A stretch of DNA of 64,000 nt from Perlabentimonas sp034003245 (GTDB taxonomy: Bacteria; Bacteroidota; Bacteroidia; Bacteroidales; Tenuifilaceae), in assembly GCA_034003245.1 (NCBI GenBank), contig JAVEYY010000011.1, forward strand, positions 51,842 to 115,841. The letters are read 5' to 3'. The translations under genes were made by a program, and so were the position numbers. This document shows, piece after piece, positions 9,196-17,330 of this stretch (within the stretch, counting starts at the first letter, position 1; each line of letters begins with the position of its first letter). The notes beneath the pieces were generated by a model, which worked only from the letters and a program-made list of their open reading frames with translations, had not been told where the DNA came from and did no database searches.

Positions 9196-10542
9196 TTAGG
9201 TTAGGCTTGCTATAATCTCCTTAACCTTAGCAACTTTCTCGTCCAGCAAATCCCTCGACTTGGCCTCAGCAATAAACCTCAAATACGGCTCTGTGTTCGA
9301 GGGGCGAATATTGAACCACCAATCAGGAAACTCCACGCGATACCCATCGAAATCGAACGAAGCAGTTGGTTTTTCCTGTGCCGTAAAGTAATCCCTAACA
9401 GCATCCATGGCATCTTTTTTCCGCTCAATGCGGAAATTGATTTCGCCCGAGTTTGCATAGGTTTCAATACGAGAAATAAGCTGCGACAGGGTGTAACCTT
9501 GCTTTTTAAACTTTGCAATAACATCAAGGATAATTAAGCAGGCCAGCAAGCCCGAGTCGGAGTAGTAGAAATCGCGGAAGTAGTAATGGCCAGCCAGCTC
9601 GCCTCCGTAAATGCCATCAATTTCGCGAAGCTTATGCGCGGCAAATGCCCGTCCAACTCGCCATGTACGCATCTCGCCTCCCAGTGGTTTCAGGTATTCG
9701 CCCACTGCTTTCGATGTCCGAATATCCTGTAGGACGACACCTTTCTGCCCCTTTTCCTCCAGGAAATAATGCCCTAAAAGGGCAATCATCAGGTCAGGCG
9801 AAATAAAGCGGCTTTTCTCATCCACAAACATCACGCGGTCGGCATCGCCATCGAAAATAATTCCGATGTCGCATTTCTCCTTTTTTACAAGATTTTGTAA
9901 ATCGACCACATTCTCGGGTACAAGCGGATTAGCTTCGTGGTTTGGGAAAGTACCATCGAGTTCATCGTAGATATAAATTGGCTTATCGCCCAAAAGATCT
10001 TTAATTAGCAATGCGGCCATTCCATTGGAACAATCTATTCCAATACGTAAGCCGCTATAGTCGGCTACGTACTTTTTAAGAAAACTAACATACTCATCCT
10101 TAACATCCAACTCCTTAATCACTCCAGGGTTTTGGACAGGAACTATAGGCTCTCCACTCTTAATCTTCTGCTCAATTTGGTTTAGGCCGGTATCGTACCC
10201 AACAGGCAAAGCGTTCTCGCGCGATACCTTCATGCCGTTGTACTCCCTTGAGTTATGCGATGCAGTTATCTGAACCGATGCGTTAAAACCGTATTTAGCC
10301 GTGGAGTAGTAAACCATTGGTGTGGTTGCCAGCCCAACACTGTACACGTCGGCACCGGCATCGGTAATGCCCTTGGCAAGGTTCTCAAAAATCTCATCGG
10401 ACGAAACCCGCGTATCGCGCCCAACCAAAACCTTATCGGTTTTTAATAGCCCAACCAAAAAATATCCAATCTTGTAGGCATCGTCCTTATTAAAATCCTT
10501 ATTGTAAATGCCTCTAATGTCGTATGCATGAAATGCTCCCAT
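9196..10542 (-). CDS. manB: Phosphomannomutase/phosphoglucomutase
   Basis: The enzyme interconverts hexose 1- and 6-phosphates, supplying GDP-mannose or UDP-glucose precursors in the cytoplasm. The four signature sites of alpha-D-phosphohexomutases are visible: the phosphoserine loop TASHNS with S95, the metal-binding DGDADR, the sugar-binding GGELAGH, and the phosphate-binding RPSNTEP near the C-terminus. Length (448) is normal. GELAGH rather than GEMSGH fits the PMM/PGM branch; the preferred sugar cannot be decided from sequence alone. Confidence 0.93.
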   Translation of the reverse strand: MGAFHAYDIRGIYNKDFNKDDAYKIGYFLVGLLKTDKVLVGRDTRVSSDEIFENLAKGITDAGADVYSVGLATTPMVYYSTAKYGFNASVQITASHNSREYNGMKVSRENALPVGYDTGLNQIEQKIKSGEPIVPVQNPGVIKELDVKDEYVSFLKKYVADYSGLRIGIDCSNGMAALLIKDLLGDKPIYIYDELDGTFPNHEANPLVPENVVDLQNLVKKEKCDIGIIFDGDADRVMFVDEKSRFISPDLMIALLGHYFLEEKGQKGVVLQDIRTSKAVGEYLKPLGGEMRTWRVGRAFAAHKLREIDGIYGGELAGHYYFRDFYYSDSGLLACLIILDVIAKFKKQGYTLSQLISRIETYANSGEINFRIERKKDAMDAVRDYFTAQEKPTASFDFDGYRVEFPDWWFNIRPSNTEPYLRFIAEAKSRDLLDEKVAKVKEIIASLT

Positions 10543-10895
10543 AATTTGTATCTTTTTAAATTGAACCAGCTAAAGTAAGCAATTCCCGCCATATCCTCAA
10601 TACAGACAGCATCTATCTAGCACAAATCAGTCTTTTAAGTTGATTTCATGAATCTTACAGTAATAAAATGTTGATTTTAAACCAATCCAACTTCCAGCGA
10701 CAACAATTCAGCATTCACTTTTTATCAACAATCTAACACTCTGTCAATCCATCTTTTGCAGTAGAAAAAATTGCTGCGCAGCAGTTTTTCTTTGCCCTTT
10801 TATGTCATTCAACATAATTACTGTTTATATTTGACCCATCATTTCAATCACCCGTTTGACTGGAATGAGTTGGGAAATCAATACTTTGGACAAAC
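10543..10895. other. Divergent intergenic region with orphan hairpin
   Basis: The 353-bp gap between divergent manB and the carboxylase operon has no ORF. A 27-bp near-perfect inverted repeat at 10764-10790 is centred on TGCTGCGCAGCA and flanked by an A6 run and a T5 run; it looks like an intrinsic terminator in either direction, although no gene reads into it. A TATATTTG -7-like element at 10826-10833 lies about 60 bp before accC. Confidence 0.5.
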
Positions 10896-12410
10896 ATGAT
10901 AAAAAAAGTTCTTATCGCCAATAGGGGCGAAATAGCCGTGCGCATAATTCGCTCGTGTAGAGAGTTGGGCATACGTTCTGTTGCCGTTTTCTCCGATGCC
11001 GACCGTGGCGCAATGCACGTTAGGTATGCCAGCGAAGCATACCATATTGGCCCATCCCCTTCGCGTGAAAGCTACCTCGATGCCGATAAAATAATTGATG
11101 TGGCCATCAGATCGAATGCCGATGCCATTCATCCTGGGTACGGATTTTTATCGGAGAACGCAGAATTTGCTCGCAAGTGCCAGAAAGCTGGTATAAAGTT
11201 TATCGGTCCCTCAATCGACTCCATAACCCGCATGGGCGACAAAATTACCGCCCGTCAAACCATGATAGCTGCCAGGGTTCCCGTTGTTCCTGGAACACAA
11301 GAAAAAATAACCAATAGCCAAGATGTTAAAAAAATTGTTGCCGAAATTGGCTTACCAGTAATGGTTAAGGCGTCGGCTGGTGGTGGGGGCAAGGGAATGC
11401 GGCTGGTTAGGGAACAAAAGGAATTGCTACCAGCAGTAAAAATGGCACAATCAGAGGCTCTCTCCTCCTTTGGCGATGATACGGTGTATATCGAAAAATA
11501 TATTGAATCACCACACCACATCGAATTCCAGATTTTAGCCGATAGCCATGGCAACACCGTTCATCTTTTCGAGCGCGAGTGCTCCGTTCAACGCCGTCAC
11601 CAAAAAGTGGTAGAGGAAACGCCATCGCCATTCCTTACTCCCGAACTCCGCGAGCAAATGGGACAAGCCGCCGTAGCGGCTGCCAAGGCCGTCTCCTACG
11701 AGGGTGCAGGAACCATCGAGTTCCTTGTCGATGCCAATAGGAACTTCTACTTTCTGGAAATGAATACCCGCCTTCAGGTTGAACATCCTATTACCGAGCG
11801 TACCACAGGTGTCGATATAGTGAAGGAACAAATCGCCATCCCATCCGGACTGCCGCTATCCTTTAAGCAGGAAGATGTGTTTCAGTTTGGACACTCCATT
11901 GAATGCCGCATTTCGGCCGAAGATCCTTTTAATAACTTTATGCCCAGCCCGGGAGTTGTTCGTCACATCAGCGAGCCCAACGGGCTCGGAATCAGAACCG
12001 ATGGTTACGTGTACGAGGGGTACGAAATCCCTATGCACTACGACCCCATGATCAGCAAGGTGATAGCCTGGGGGCGCAATCGTTCCGAAGCCATCGAAAG
12101 AATGCGGAGAGCCCTTTTCGAGTATAAGATTACTGGCGTAAAAACATCTACAAAATTCCTCGAACGTATTATGCTAAACAAGGAGTTCCGCGAGGGAATT
12201 TACGACACCCATTTTGTTGAGAAGAATAGCGAAGAACTGCTTACTCCCTGCGCCAACGAGAAAACGGTTAGCGTTGATATGGCCATAATAGCCGCTTACA
12301 TCGATTACACCAGCAAACTCGAAAAAGCGGCAATGGGCGATTTCTCCATTCAACGCAATGGAGACAGATGGAAAGATTATGGCCTTAAGAAATCATTACA
12401 ACGAATCTAA
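10896..12410 (+). CDS. accC: Biotin carboxylase subunit of an acyl-CoA carboxylase
   Basis: The 504-residue protein carries out ATP-dependent carboxylation of biotin on the carrier protein encoded next. It begins with the biotin-carboxylase opening KKVLIANRGEIAVRI, has the glycine-rich ATP loop KASAGGGGKGMR, and the active-site EMNTRLQVEHPITE, then the C-terminal lid domain. The last ~50 residues after the family core are extra. The three genes 10896-14478 are spaced by 4 and 12 bp and clearly form one operon with BCCP and carboxyltransferase subunits. The layout fits propionyl-CoA or methylmalonyl-CoA metabolism better than fatty-acid synthesis. Confidence 0.93.
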   Translation: MIKKVLIANRGEIAVRIIRSCRELGIRSVAVFSDADRGAMHVRYASEAYHIGPSPSRESYLDADKIIDVAIRSNADAIHPGYGFLSENAEFARKCQKAGIKFIGPSIDSITRMGDKITARQTMIAARVPVVPGTQEKITNSQDVKKIVAEIGLPVMVKASAGGGGKGMRLVREQKELLPAVKMAQSEALSSFGDDTVYIEKYIESPHHIEFQILADSHGNTVHLFERECSVQRRHQKVVEETPSPFLTPELREQMGQAAVAAAKAVSYEGAGTIEFLVDANRNFYFLEMNTRLQVEHPITERTTGVDIVKEQIAIPSGLPLSFKQEDVFQFGHSIECRISAEDPFNNFMPSPGVVRHISEPNGLGIRTDGYVYEGYEIPMHYDPMISKVIAWGRNRSEAIERMRRALFEYKITGVKTSTKFLERIMLNKEFREGIYDTHFVEKNSEELLTPCANEKTVSVDMAIIAAYIDYTSKLEKAAMGDFSIQRNGDRWKDYGLKKSLQRI

Positions 12411-12414
12411 TTCT

Positions 12415-12924
12415 ATGGCACTAGATATAAAAATTGGCGACCGCGAAGCCAATGTACAGCTGATTAAAAAGGATGGCTCCCAGGCCACAATTGATGTGGA
12501 AGGTATCACCTATGAGGTTGACATTGTTATGGTTGAGGAGGGTGTTTACTCTATCCTGCACAACGGCAAATCGTACAACATTGAGATGATTCCCGGAAAT
12601 GGACCAAAAAACTACTTTGTAAATACCTACACATCGTCGCACGAGGTAGAGATAATTGATGCCCAGAGCCGATACCAGAAGAGTAGGAATAAGGACAATA
12701 TCGATTCGGCCGACAGGGTGATCACAACCCCAATGCCAGGCAAAGTGGTAAGTATTCCAGTATCCCAAGGGCAAGATGTTGCCAAAGGCGATACGGTAAT
12801 TGTGATCTCGGCCATGAAGATGGAAAGCGATTACCGCTCACCCGTCGACGGGAAAGTGAAAAGTATATTTGTGAACGAAGGCGATACTATTATAGGTAAT
12901 CAGCCTCTTATCGAAATTGAATAA
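12415..12924 (+). CDS. Biotin carboxyl carrier protein subunit
   Basis: The 169-residue protein carries biotin between the two catalytic subunits. Its C-terminal lipoyl/biotinyl domain (about 100-169) holds the AMKM motif with the biotinylated lysine at K135, and PMPGKVV before it. The N-terminal half has a small beta domain of the kind seen in propionyl-CoA carboxylase carriers. The frame is open from an ATG at 12358, but that start would overlap accC by 53 bp and add residues unlike the family. The ATG at 12415, 4 bp after the accC stop, is preferred. Confidence 0.9.
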   Translation: MALDIKIGDREANVQLIKKDGSQATIDVEGITYEVDIVMVEEGVYSILHNGKSYNIEMIPGNGPKNYFVNTYTSSHEVEIIDAQSRYQKSRNKDNIDSADRVITTPMPGKVVSIPVSQGQDVAKGDTVIVISAMKMESDYRSPVDGKVKSIFVNEGDTIIGNQPLIEIE

Positions 12925-12936
12925 TCAATTGCAACT

Positions 12937-14478
12937 ATGGATAGCCTTGAAAAGAAATTTTCCCAGTTTGAGCAAAAAGTTAAGCAAGCCGAGCTGGGAG
13001 CAGGATCGGAGCGCGTTGCAAAACAACACGAAGCCGGAAAAAAAACAGCCCGCGAACGGATAAATGAACTTCTCGACCCCAACACTTTCAACGAGTTCGA
13101 TAAGCTGGTAACACATCGCTCCTTTGAGTTTGGAATGGAGAAAACCAAAGTTGCTGGCGATGGGGTAATTACCGGATACGGAAAAATTGATGGAAAAATG
13201 GTTTACGTTTACGCCTACGATTTTACCGTTTTTGGTGGAACACTTAGCCGAGCCAATGCCGATAAAATAATAAAACTGCAAAACATGGCGCTCAAAACTG
13301 GAACGCCAATTATTGGGCTAAACGATTCGGGTGGTGCAAGAATTCAGGAGGGTGTTCAGAGTTTGGCAGGATATGCCGAAATCTTCTACAACAATGTGCG
13401 TAGTTCAGGGGTAATTCCACAAATTACATGCATAATGGGACCTTGCGCCGGAGGCGCTGTGTACTCCCCTGCCCTCAACGATTTTATAGTAATGGTAAAG
13501 GACACAAGCTATATGTTTGTAACTGGTCCTGATGTGATAAAAGCGGTTACCCACGAGGATGTTACAAAGGAGGATTTGGGAGGTGCAACAACCCACAACT
13601 CAAGAAGCGGTGTGGCTCACTTTATGGCCGATAACGACGAGCAAGCGCTTATGCTTATTCGAGAGCTAATGGGTTTCCTGCCACCAAACAACATGGAAGA
13701 CGCTCTGGAGTTCCCAACTACCGACACCCCCTTTAGAGAGGACGAAGCATTACAAACCATTGTTCCTGCCGACCCCAACAAGCCATACGACATTAAGGAC
13801 TTGCTCCTTATCGTACTCGACGACAAGAATTTCCTTGAGGTTCAAGCCCATTACGCAAAAAATATCGTTGTTGGTTTTGGACGAATGGCCGGACAAACAG
13901 TTGGAATTGTCGCTAATCAACCTGCACATCTTGCGGGGGTGCTCGATATCGACTCCTCGGTAAAGGCTGCCCGATTCATTCGTTTTTGCGATGCGTTTAA
14001 TATTCCTCTTATCACATTTGTTGATGTTCCCGGATTTTTGCCAGGCACAACCCAGGAAGCCAACGGCATAATCAAGCATGGGGCAAAACTGCTATATGCT
14101 TACGCAGAGGCAACTGTTCCAAAAATTACCGTTATAACCCGCAAAGCCTATGGAGGAGCATACTGCGTGATGTCGAGCAAGCAAGTAGGAGCCGATGTAA
14201 ACTACGCCTACCCCACTGCCGAAATTGCTGTAATGGGGCCTGAGGGGGCAGTAAATATTATTCATCGCAATAAGATTTCGAGCGAAGAAGAGCGGCAAAA
14301 TCTGATAGATGAGTACCGTGAAAGGCTGGCTAATCCCTACAAAGCTGCCGAATTGGGTTATATCGATGAAATAATTTACCCAAAGCAAACACGAGCCAAA
14401 CTTACTCAGGCTCTTGAACTTACCCGAAATAAAAGCCAACAGCAGCCTCCTCGAAAGCACGGAAATATTGTTTTATAA
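12937..14478 (+). CDS. Acyl-CoA carboxylase carboxyltransferase (propionyl-/methylmalonyl-CoA type)
   Basis: The 513-residue protein transfers CO2 from carboxybiotin to an acyl-CoA. Both halves of the crotonase-like carboxyltransferase fold are present: 'LNDSGGARIQEGVQSL' and 'MGPCAGGAVYSPAL' in the N-half, 'FVDVPGFLPGTTQE' and 'RKAYGGAYCVMSSK' in the C-half. The length and the oxyanion glycines fit the 12S/PccB/MmdA family. No sodium-pump or decarboxylase membrane subunit lies nearby, which argues for a soluble propionyl-CoA carboxylase. A strong terminator follows. Confidence 0.92.
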   Translation: MDSLEKKFSQFEQKVKQAELGAGSERVAKQHEAGKKTARERINELLDPNTFNEFDKLVTHRSFEFGMEKTKVAGDGVITGYGKIDGKMVYVYAYDFTVFGGTLSRANADKIIKLQNMALKTGTPIIGLNDSGGARIQEGVQSLAGYAEIFYNNVRSSGVIPQITCIMGPCAGGAVYSPALNDFIVMVKDTSYMFVTGPDVIKAVTHEDVTKEDLGGATTHNSRSGVAHFMADNDEQALMLIRELMGFLPPNNMEDALEFPTTDTPFREDEALQTIVPADPNKPYDIKDLLLIVLDDKNFLEVQAHYAKNIVVGFGRMAGQTVGIVANQPAHLAGVLDIDSSVKAARFIRFCDAFNIPLITFVDVPGFLPGTTQEANGIIKHGAKLLYAYAEATVPKITVITRKAYGGAYCVMSSKQVGADVNYAYPTAEIAVMGPEGAVNIIHRNKISSEEERQNLIDEYRERLANPYKAAELGYIDEIIYPKQTRAKLTQALELTRNKSQQQPPRKHGNIVL

Positions 14479-14499
14479 CGAATTGGCTATCAAACTAAA

Positions 14500-14544
14500 G
14501 GCAACTTTTTTGGGCAAACACCTAAAAAAGTTGCCATTTTTTTT
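14500..14544 (+). terminator. Intrinsic terminator of the carboxylase operon
   Basis: A 12-bp perfect stem (GGCAACTTTTTT / AAAAAAGTTGCC) with a 12-nt loop is followed by nine T residues. Confidence 0.9.
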
Positions 14545-14573
14545 TGCTGGTTTAGGCAAATGATCTATTTTTG
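14543..14573 (+). promoter_or_regulatory. Promoter of tRNA-Gly (TTTG-N19-TATTTTTG)
   Basis: TTTG at 14543-14546 and TATTTTTG at 14566-14573 are exactly 19 bp apart. This is the Bacteroidota -33/-7 form. The tRNA starts 47 bp further on. Confidence 0.75.
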
Positions 14574-14620
14574 CATTCGCAATTGAGGCCGGGAATACTG
14601 GTAAGTGCAATTGACATACT

Positions 14621-14693
14621 GCGGAAATAGCTCAGTTGGTAGAGCACAACCTTGCCAAGGTTGGGGTCGCGAGTTCGAGTCTCGTTTTCCGCT
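14621..14693 (+). tRNA. tRNA-Gly (GCC)
   Basis: A full cloverleaf is present: acceptor GCGGAAA paired with TTTCCGC, D-arm with AGCTCAGTTGGTAGAGC, anticodon stem CAACC/GGTTG around loop TTGCCAA, and T-loop GTTCGAGTC. CCA is not encoded. Confidence 0.96.
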
Positions 14694-14698
14694 CAACT

Positions 14699-14725
14699 AA
14701 AAAAGCGGAGTGATTCCGCTTTTTT
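14699..14725 (+). terminator. Intrinsic terminator after tRNA-Gly
   Basis: An A-run plus GCGGA / TCCGC stem with a 5-nt loop and a T-run follows the tRNA by 5 bp. Confidence 0.8.
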
Positions 14726-14753
14726 ACTATCGACACTTTTCTTTTCGTAATGG

Positions 14754-14841
14754 GCCCGGATGGTGGAATTGGTAGACACGCAGGACTTAAAATCCTGTGG
14801 CCATTGCGGCTGTGCCGGTTCGATCCCGGCTCCGGGTACCA
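14754..14841 (+). tRNA. tRNA-Leu (UAA)
   Basis: This is a class II tRNA with a long variable arm. The acceptor GCCCGGA pairs with TCCGGGT (G-U at the first pair), the anticodon stem CAGGA/TCCTG encloses loop CTTAAAA, and the T-arm is GGTTCGATCCC. A CCA end is encoded at 14839-14841. No separate promoter is obvious, so it may be read together with tRNA-Gly. Confidence 0.95.
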
Positions 14842-14846
14842 ACCAC

Positions 14847-14878
14847 AAAGCCTGACACTTGTCAGGCTTTCTTTTTTT
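14847..14878 (+). terminator. Intrinsic terminator after tRNA-Leu
   Basis: An AAAGCCTGACA / TGTCAGGCTTT stem with a very short loop is followed by CTTTTTTT. Confidence 0.85.
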
Positions 14879-14975
14879 GCACAATCGCCAATAAAACAGG
14901 GCGACCTGTTTCCAAGACGCCCTGCTGCATGCTAACAAATCTAACCTTATTTACACTTAATCATGGAAATACTAT

Positions 14976-15473
14976 TTACTGGTAATCGGGTAAGGCATTC
15001 ATAAGTTTTTGGCGCGAGAAGAAAATCCTGCTCTTCACGGTTCCAATCTTTAGGTTTAGCTTCTCGGCTATCTCCTTGTACTTATACCCCGAAGTATGCA
15101 TCTGAAAGGGAACCCGGAACTCATCCTCGAGTTCGTTCACCTTTTGGCTAATCTCGCTATGCGAGAAGGTCGACTCAGGGCCTTCCTCAAATGCTCTTCC
15201 ATTAATCAGAAACTGATTATCACTCGAATCGAAAGTTGTACGTTGCTTAACCGCCTTCCTGTAGTTATTTATGAAGGTATTCTTCATAATGGTAAACGCC
15301 CAGGCCTTTATGTTGGTGTTATCCTCAAACTTATCCCTATAGGTTAAAGCCTTTAAGTAGGTTTCCTGAAGTAGGTCGCGAGCATCCTCTGGATTAGCGG
15401 TCAAGCTGTATGCAAATCTTTCGAGGTTTGGCTCTAGCTCAATAAGCGCGGTGTTAAATTCTGCTGTTGACAT
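14976..15473 (-). CDS. ECF-type RNA polymerase sigma factor
   Basis: The 165-residue protein has sigma region 2 ('ARDLLQETYLKALTYRDKF', 'IKAWAFTIMKNTFINNYRK') and region 4 ('YKYKEIAEKLNLKIGTVKSR'). There is no adjacent anti-sigma gene. Instead, a CarH-like MerR regulator lies 264 bp upstream on the same strand, suggesting that the pair may be functionally linked. A textbook Bacteroidota promoter lies at 15525-15555. Confidence 0.93.
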   Translation of the reverse strand: MSTAEFNTALIELEPNLERFAYSLTANPEDARDLLQETYLKALTYRDKFEDNTNIKAWAFTIMKNTFINNYRKAVKQRTTFDSSDNQFLINGRAFEEGPESTFSHSEISQKVNELEDEFRVPFQMHTSGYKYKEIAEKLNLKIGTVKSRIFFSRQKLMNALPDYQ

Positions 15474-15524
15474 ATTGATATGGTTTAAGTTTTATTTTTA
15501 TTCAGTCTAATTTAATTGTTGATG

Positions 15525-15555
15525 CAAATATACAGCTGAATTAAACAAAACCAAA
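15525..15555 (-). promoter_or_regulatory. Promoter of the ECF sigma gene (TTTG-N19-TATATTTG)
   Basis: On the minus strand TTTG (15555-15552) and TATATTTG (15532-15525) are separated by exactly 19 bp, about 50 bp before the ATG. Confidence 0.75.
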
Positions 15556-15737
15556 TGCAACACGGGGCCCAGGGGCACCTTTCTAGACTTATTCTAAATA
15601 ACAAACAACATTAAATGCTTGTATGAAAAGAAGTACTGAAGAGCCCTTCCAAATAACATCTAAATAGTTCAAAGATTACCTTGAAGTACACGAACAAGTA
15701 AACAGAGAATGGGATAATGAATGAAAAAGGCTACTTA

Positions 15738-16601
15738 TCAGAGAGATAAATCGCGAAACTGACTGGCAGAGGCAACAACTTTAACTTCTTTGGGTAGCAA
15801 GTTTTGCTTTTTCTCGATAAAAGGGCCCGTAAGAACAAGTTTAGCATTAGGCAACGATTTAAGAAGGCGGCTAACTTGATCAGTAAAGTCTACGTCGGGA
15901 ATGGAAACTGTATACGAGCTGAAAAGCAATTTTGCATTCTGCCTCTTTACAACCTCAATCACATCGGCAATGGGAACATCTTGCCCTAAATATGTTGTTT
16001 TATATCCAATATTAGATGCGATATAACTATAGTAAAGGAGTCCAATCTCGTGCAGCTCGCCTGGAGGCAAGAAAAAGATAATCTCTTTGCCGTTGATTGA
16101 GGAAGGCTGTAGATTCGATATGTTAGTAATAATGATATCTCGCAGTAAATTGGATGTAAAATGCTCCTGAGCGGGAATAACCCCCCCCGACTGCCAAAGT
16201 AATCCCATGCGCTGTTGAAAGGGAATCATCAGGTGTTCGTATGTCCACTCAAATCCCCTATCATTAATAAATCCATTTACATAAGTTATGAACGCCTGCT
16301 TATCCAAATTAATTGCGGCCGACAAAAGGCTCTCGGGCACTGGGGGTGGGCCAATATATTTATTACCCTCACCAATAATTAATGCCATTTCGTCTCGGGA
16401 CATTTTGGCTATCCTGCTAATTCGATAACCAATACTAGAAAGCATTTTAATGTTGAGCGCTAACTTCAAATCGTCATCAGAATATCTCCTAATGTTAGTT
16501 TCAGTTCGCCCAGGGGAAAACATGTTGTACCGTTTTTCCCAAACTCTGATGGTATGCGGTTTTATTCCGGCTAAGACGGATAGCTGCTTGATGCTGTACA
16601 T
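15738..16601 (-). CDS. MerR-family regulator with B12-binding domain (CarH/LitR-like)
   Basis: The 287-residue protein has an N-terminal MerR winged helix (about 1-70, with 'HTIRVWEKRYNMFSPGR'), a four-helix cobalamin cap (about 90-165) and a C-terminal B12-binding Rossmann domain (about 170-285). The cap carries W136-x9-E146-H147, the signature of adenosylcobalamin light sensors, and the Rossmann domain has E182-L-H184-x-x-G187, whose histidine is the expected lower cobalt ligand. The residue after W136 is Gln, whereas in Thermus CarH (from memory) it is the His that binds cobalt after light exposure. No carotenoid genes are in the window; the likely partner is the ECF sigma gene downstream. 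It could be a light sensor or a dark B12 sensor. Confidence 0.88.
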   Translation of the reverse strand: MYSIKQLSVLAGIKPHTIRVWEKRYNMFSPGRTETNIRRYSDDDLKLALNIKMLSSIGYRISRIAKMSRDEMALIIGEGNKYIGPPPVPESLLSAAINLDKQAFITYVNGFINDRGFEWTYEHLMIPFQQRMGLLWQSGGVIPAQEHFTSNLLRDIIITNISNLQPSSINGKEIIFFLPPGELHEIGLLYYSYIASNIGYKTTYLGQDVPIADVIEVVKRQNAKLLFSSYTVSIPDVDFTDQVSRLLKSLPNAKLVLTGPFIEKKQNLLPKEVKVVASASQFRDLSL

Positions 16602-16612
16602 AGTACGGATAT

Positions 16613-16634
16613 TTGTTTAATACAATGTAAACAA
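16613..16634. promoter_or_regulatory. Inverted repeat before the MerR/B12 gene
   Basis: TTGTTTA (16613-16619) and TAAACAA (16628-16634) are an inverted pair with an 8-bp spacer, 12 bp upstream of the regulator ATG. The position suggests an autoregulatory operator, but the pattern is not a known CarH site. Confidence 0.35.
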
Positions 16635-16679
16635 CATATAAGCAAATTAGTTTAAAATACGCAGAAAAGGAAGTGTAAC

Positions 16680-17330
16680 TCAAGAAATTTTCCTAATCAA
16701 CATTAAGCCATCACGCAATGGCAGCAAAACCTGCTCCAGTGCAGGGTTAGTGGCCACCATATCATTAAAATCCATTACGCCTTTTGTGTACAGGTCATCG
16801 GGTTCTGAAAGAAGCACTTTTCCCCCCCATAACACGTTGTCGGCCAATATGTATCCACTAGGACTGAGCAAAGGAAGCACCAGGTTTAGGTATTCAGGAT
16901 ATTGCCGCTTATCGCCATCGATAAGCACCAAATCGAACACCTCATTAAGCGTGGGGATAACATCGAGAGCACTACCAATATGCAGGATTATTCTATCGTG
17001 CATACTAGCTTTTTGAAAAAAGGCTTCAGCCGTATCGCAAATCTCATCATTGATCTCAATTGTATGGAGTTCTCCGCCAGGCTGAAGCCCTTTAGCCATG
17101 CAAATTGCAGAATATCCAGTGTAAGTGCCAATCTCCAAAATCCTGCGTGGTTTAATCATCCTGCTAATCATCTCGAGCAGTTTCCCCTGTATTGGGCCAC
17201 TCAACATTCGCGGTTGCAGATTGGTTAAATGGGTATGACGATTTAGTTCATACAAAACCTCATCCTCTTTTGAAGTATGGTTTAGAAGATACGTTTCCAT
17301 ATCGTTTGAATAGAACAACTCGTTCTCCAC
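16680..17330 (-). CDS. SAM-dependent O-methyltransferase (caffeoyl-CoA OMT-like)
   Basis: The 216-residue protein has the methyltransferase_3 layout: the SAM-binding ILEIGTYTGYSAICMA, the acidic end of strand 2 ('HTIEIND'), the metal-ligand DLVLIDGDKRQYPEYL, and ADNVLWGG. These enzymes are cation-dependent catechol-type methylases; some also methylate tRNA wobble uridines (TrmR). The start abuts the stop of the M16 peptidase gene with no gap, so the two are co-transcribed. The true substrate is not visible. Confidence 0.88.
   Translation of the reverse strand: MENELFYSNDMETYLLNHTSKEDEVLYELNRHTHLTNLQPRMLSGPIQGKLLEMISRMIKPRRILEIGTYTGYSAICMAKGLQPGGELHTIEINDEICDTAEAFFQKASMHDRIILHIGSALDVIPTLNEVFDLVLIDGDKRQYPEYLNLVLPLLSPSGYILADNVLWGGKVLLSEPDDLYTKGVMDFNDMVATNPALEQVLLPLRDGLMLIRKIS

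Noticed and set aside
10764..10790. Terminator of manB or accC
   Set aside because: It is upstream of both gene starts, so it cannot end either transcript.
12358..12414. Earlier start of the biotin carrier gene
   Set aside because: It would overlap accC by 53 bp and the extra residues lie outside the family pattern.
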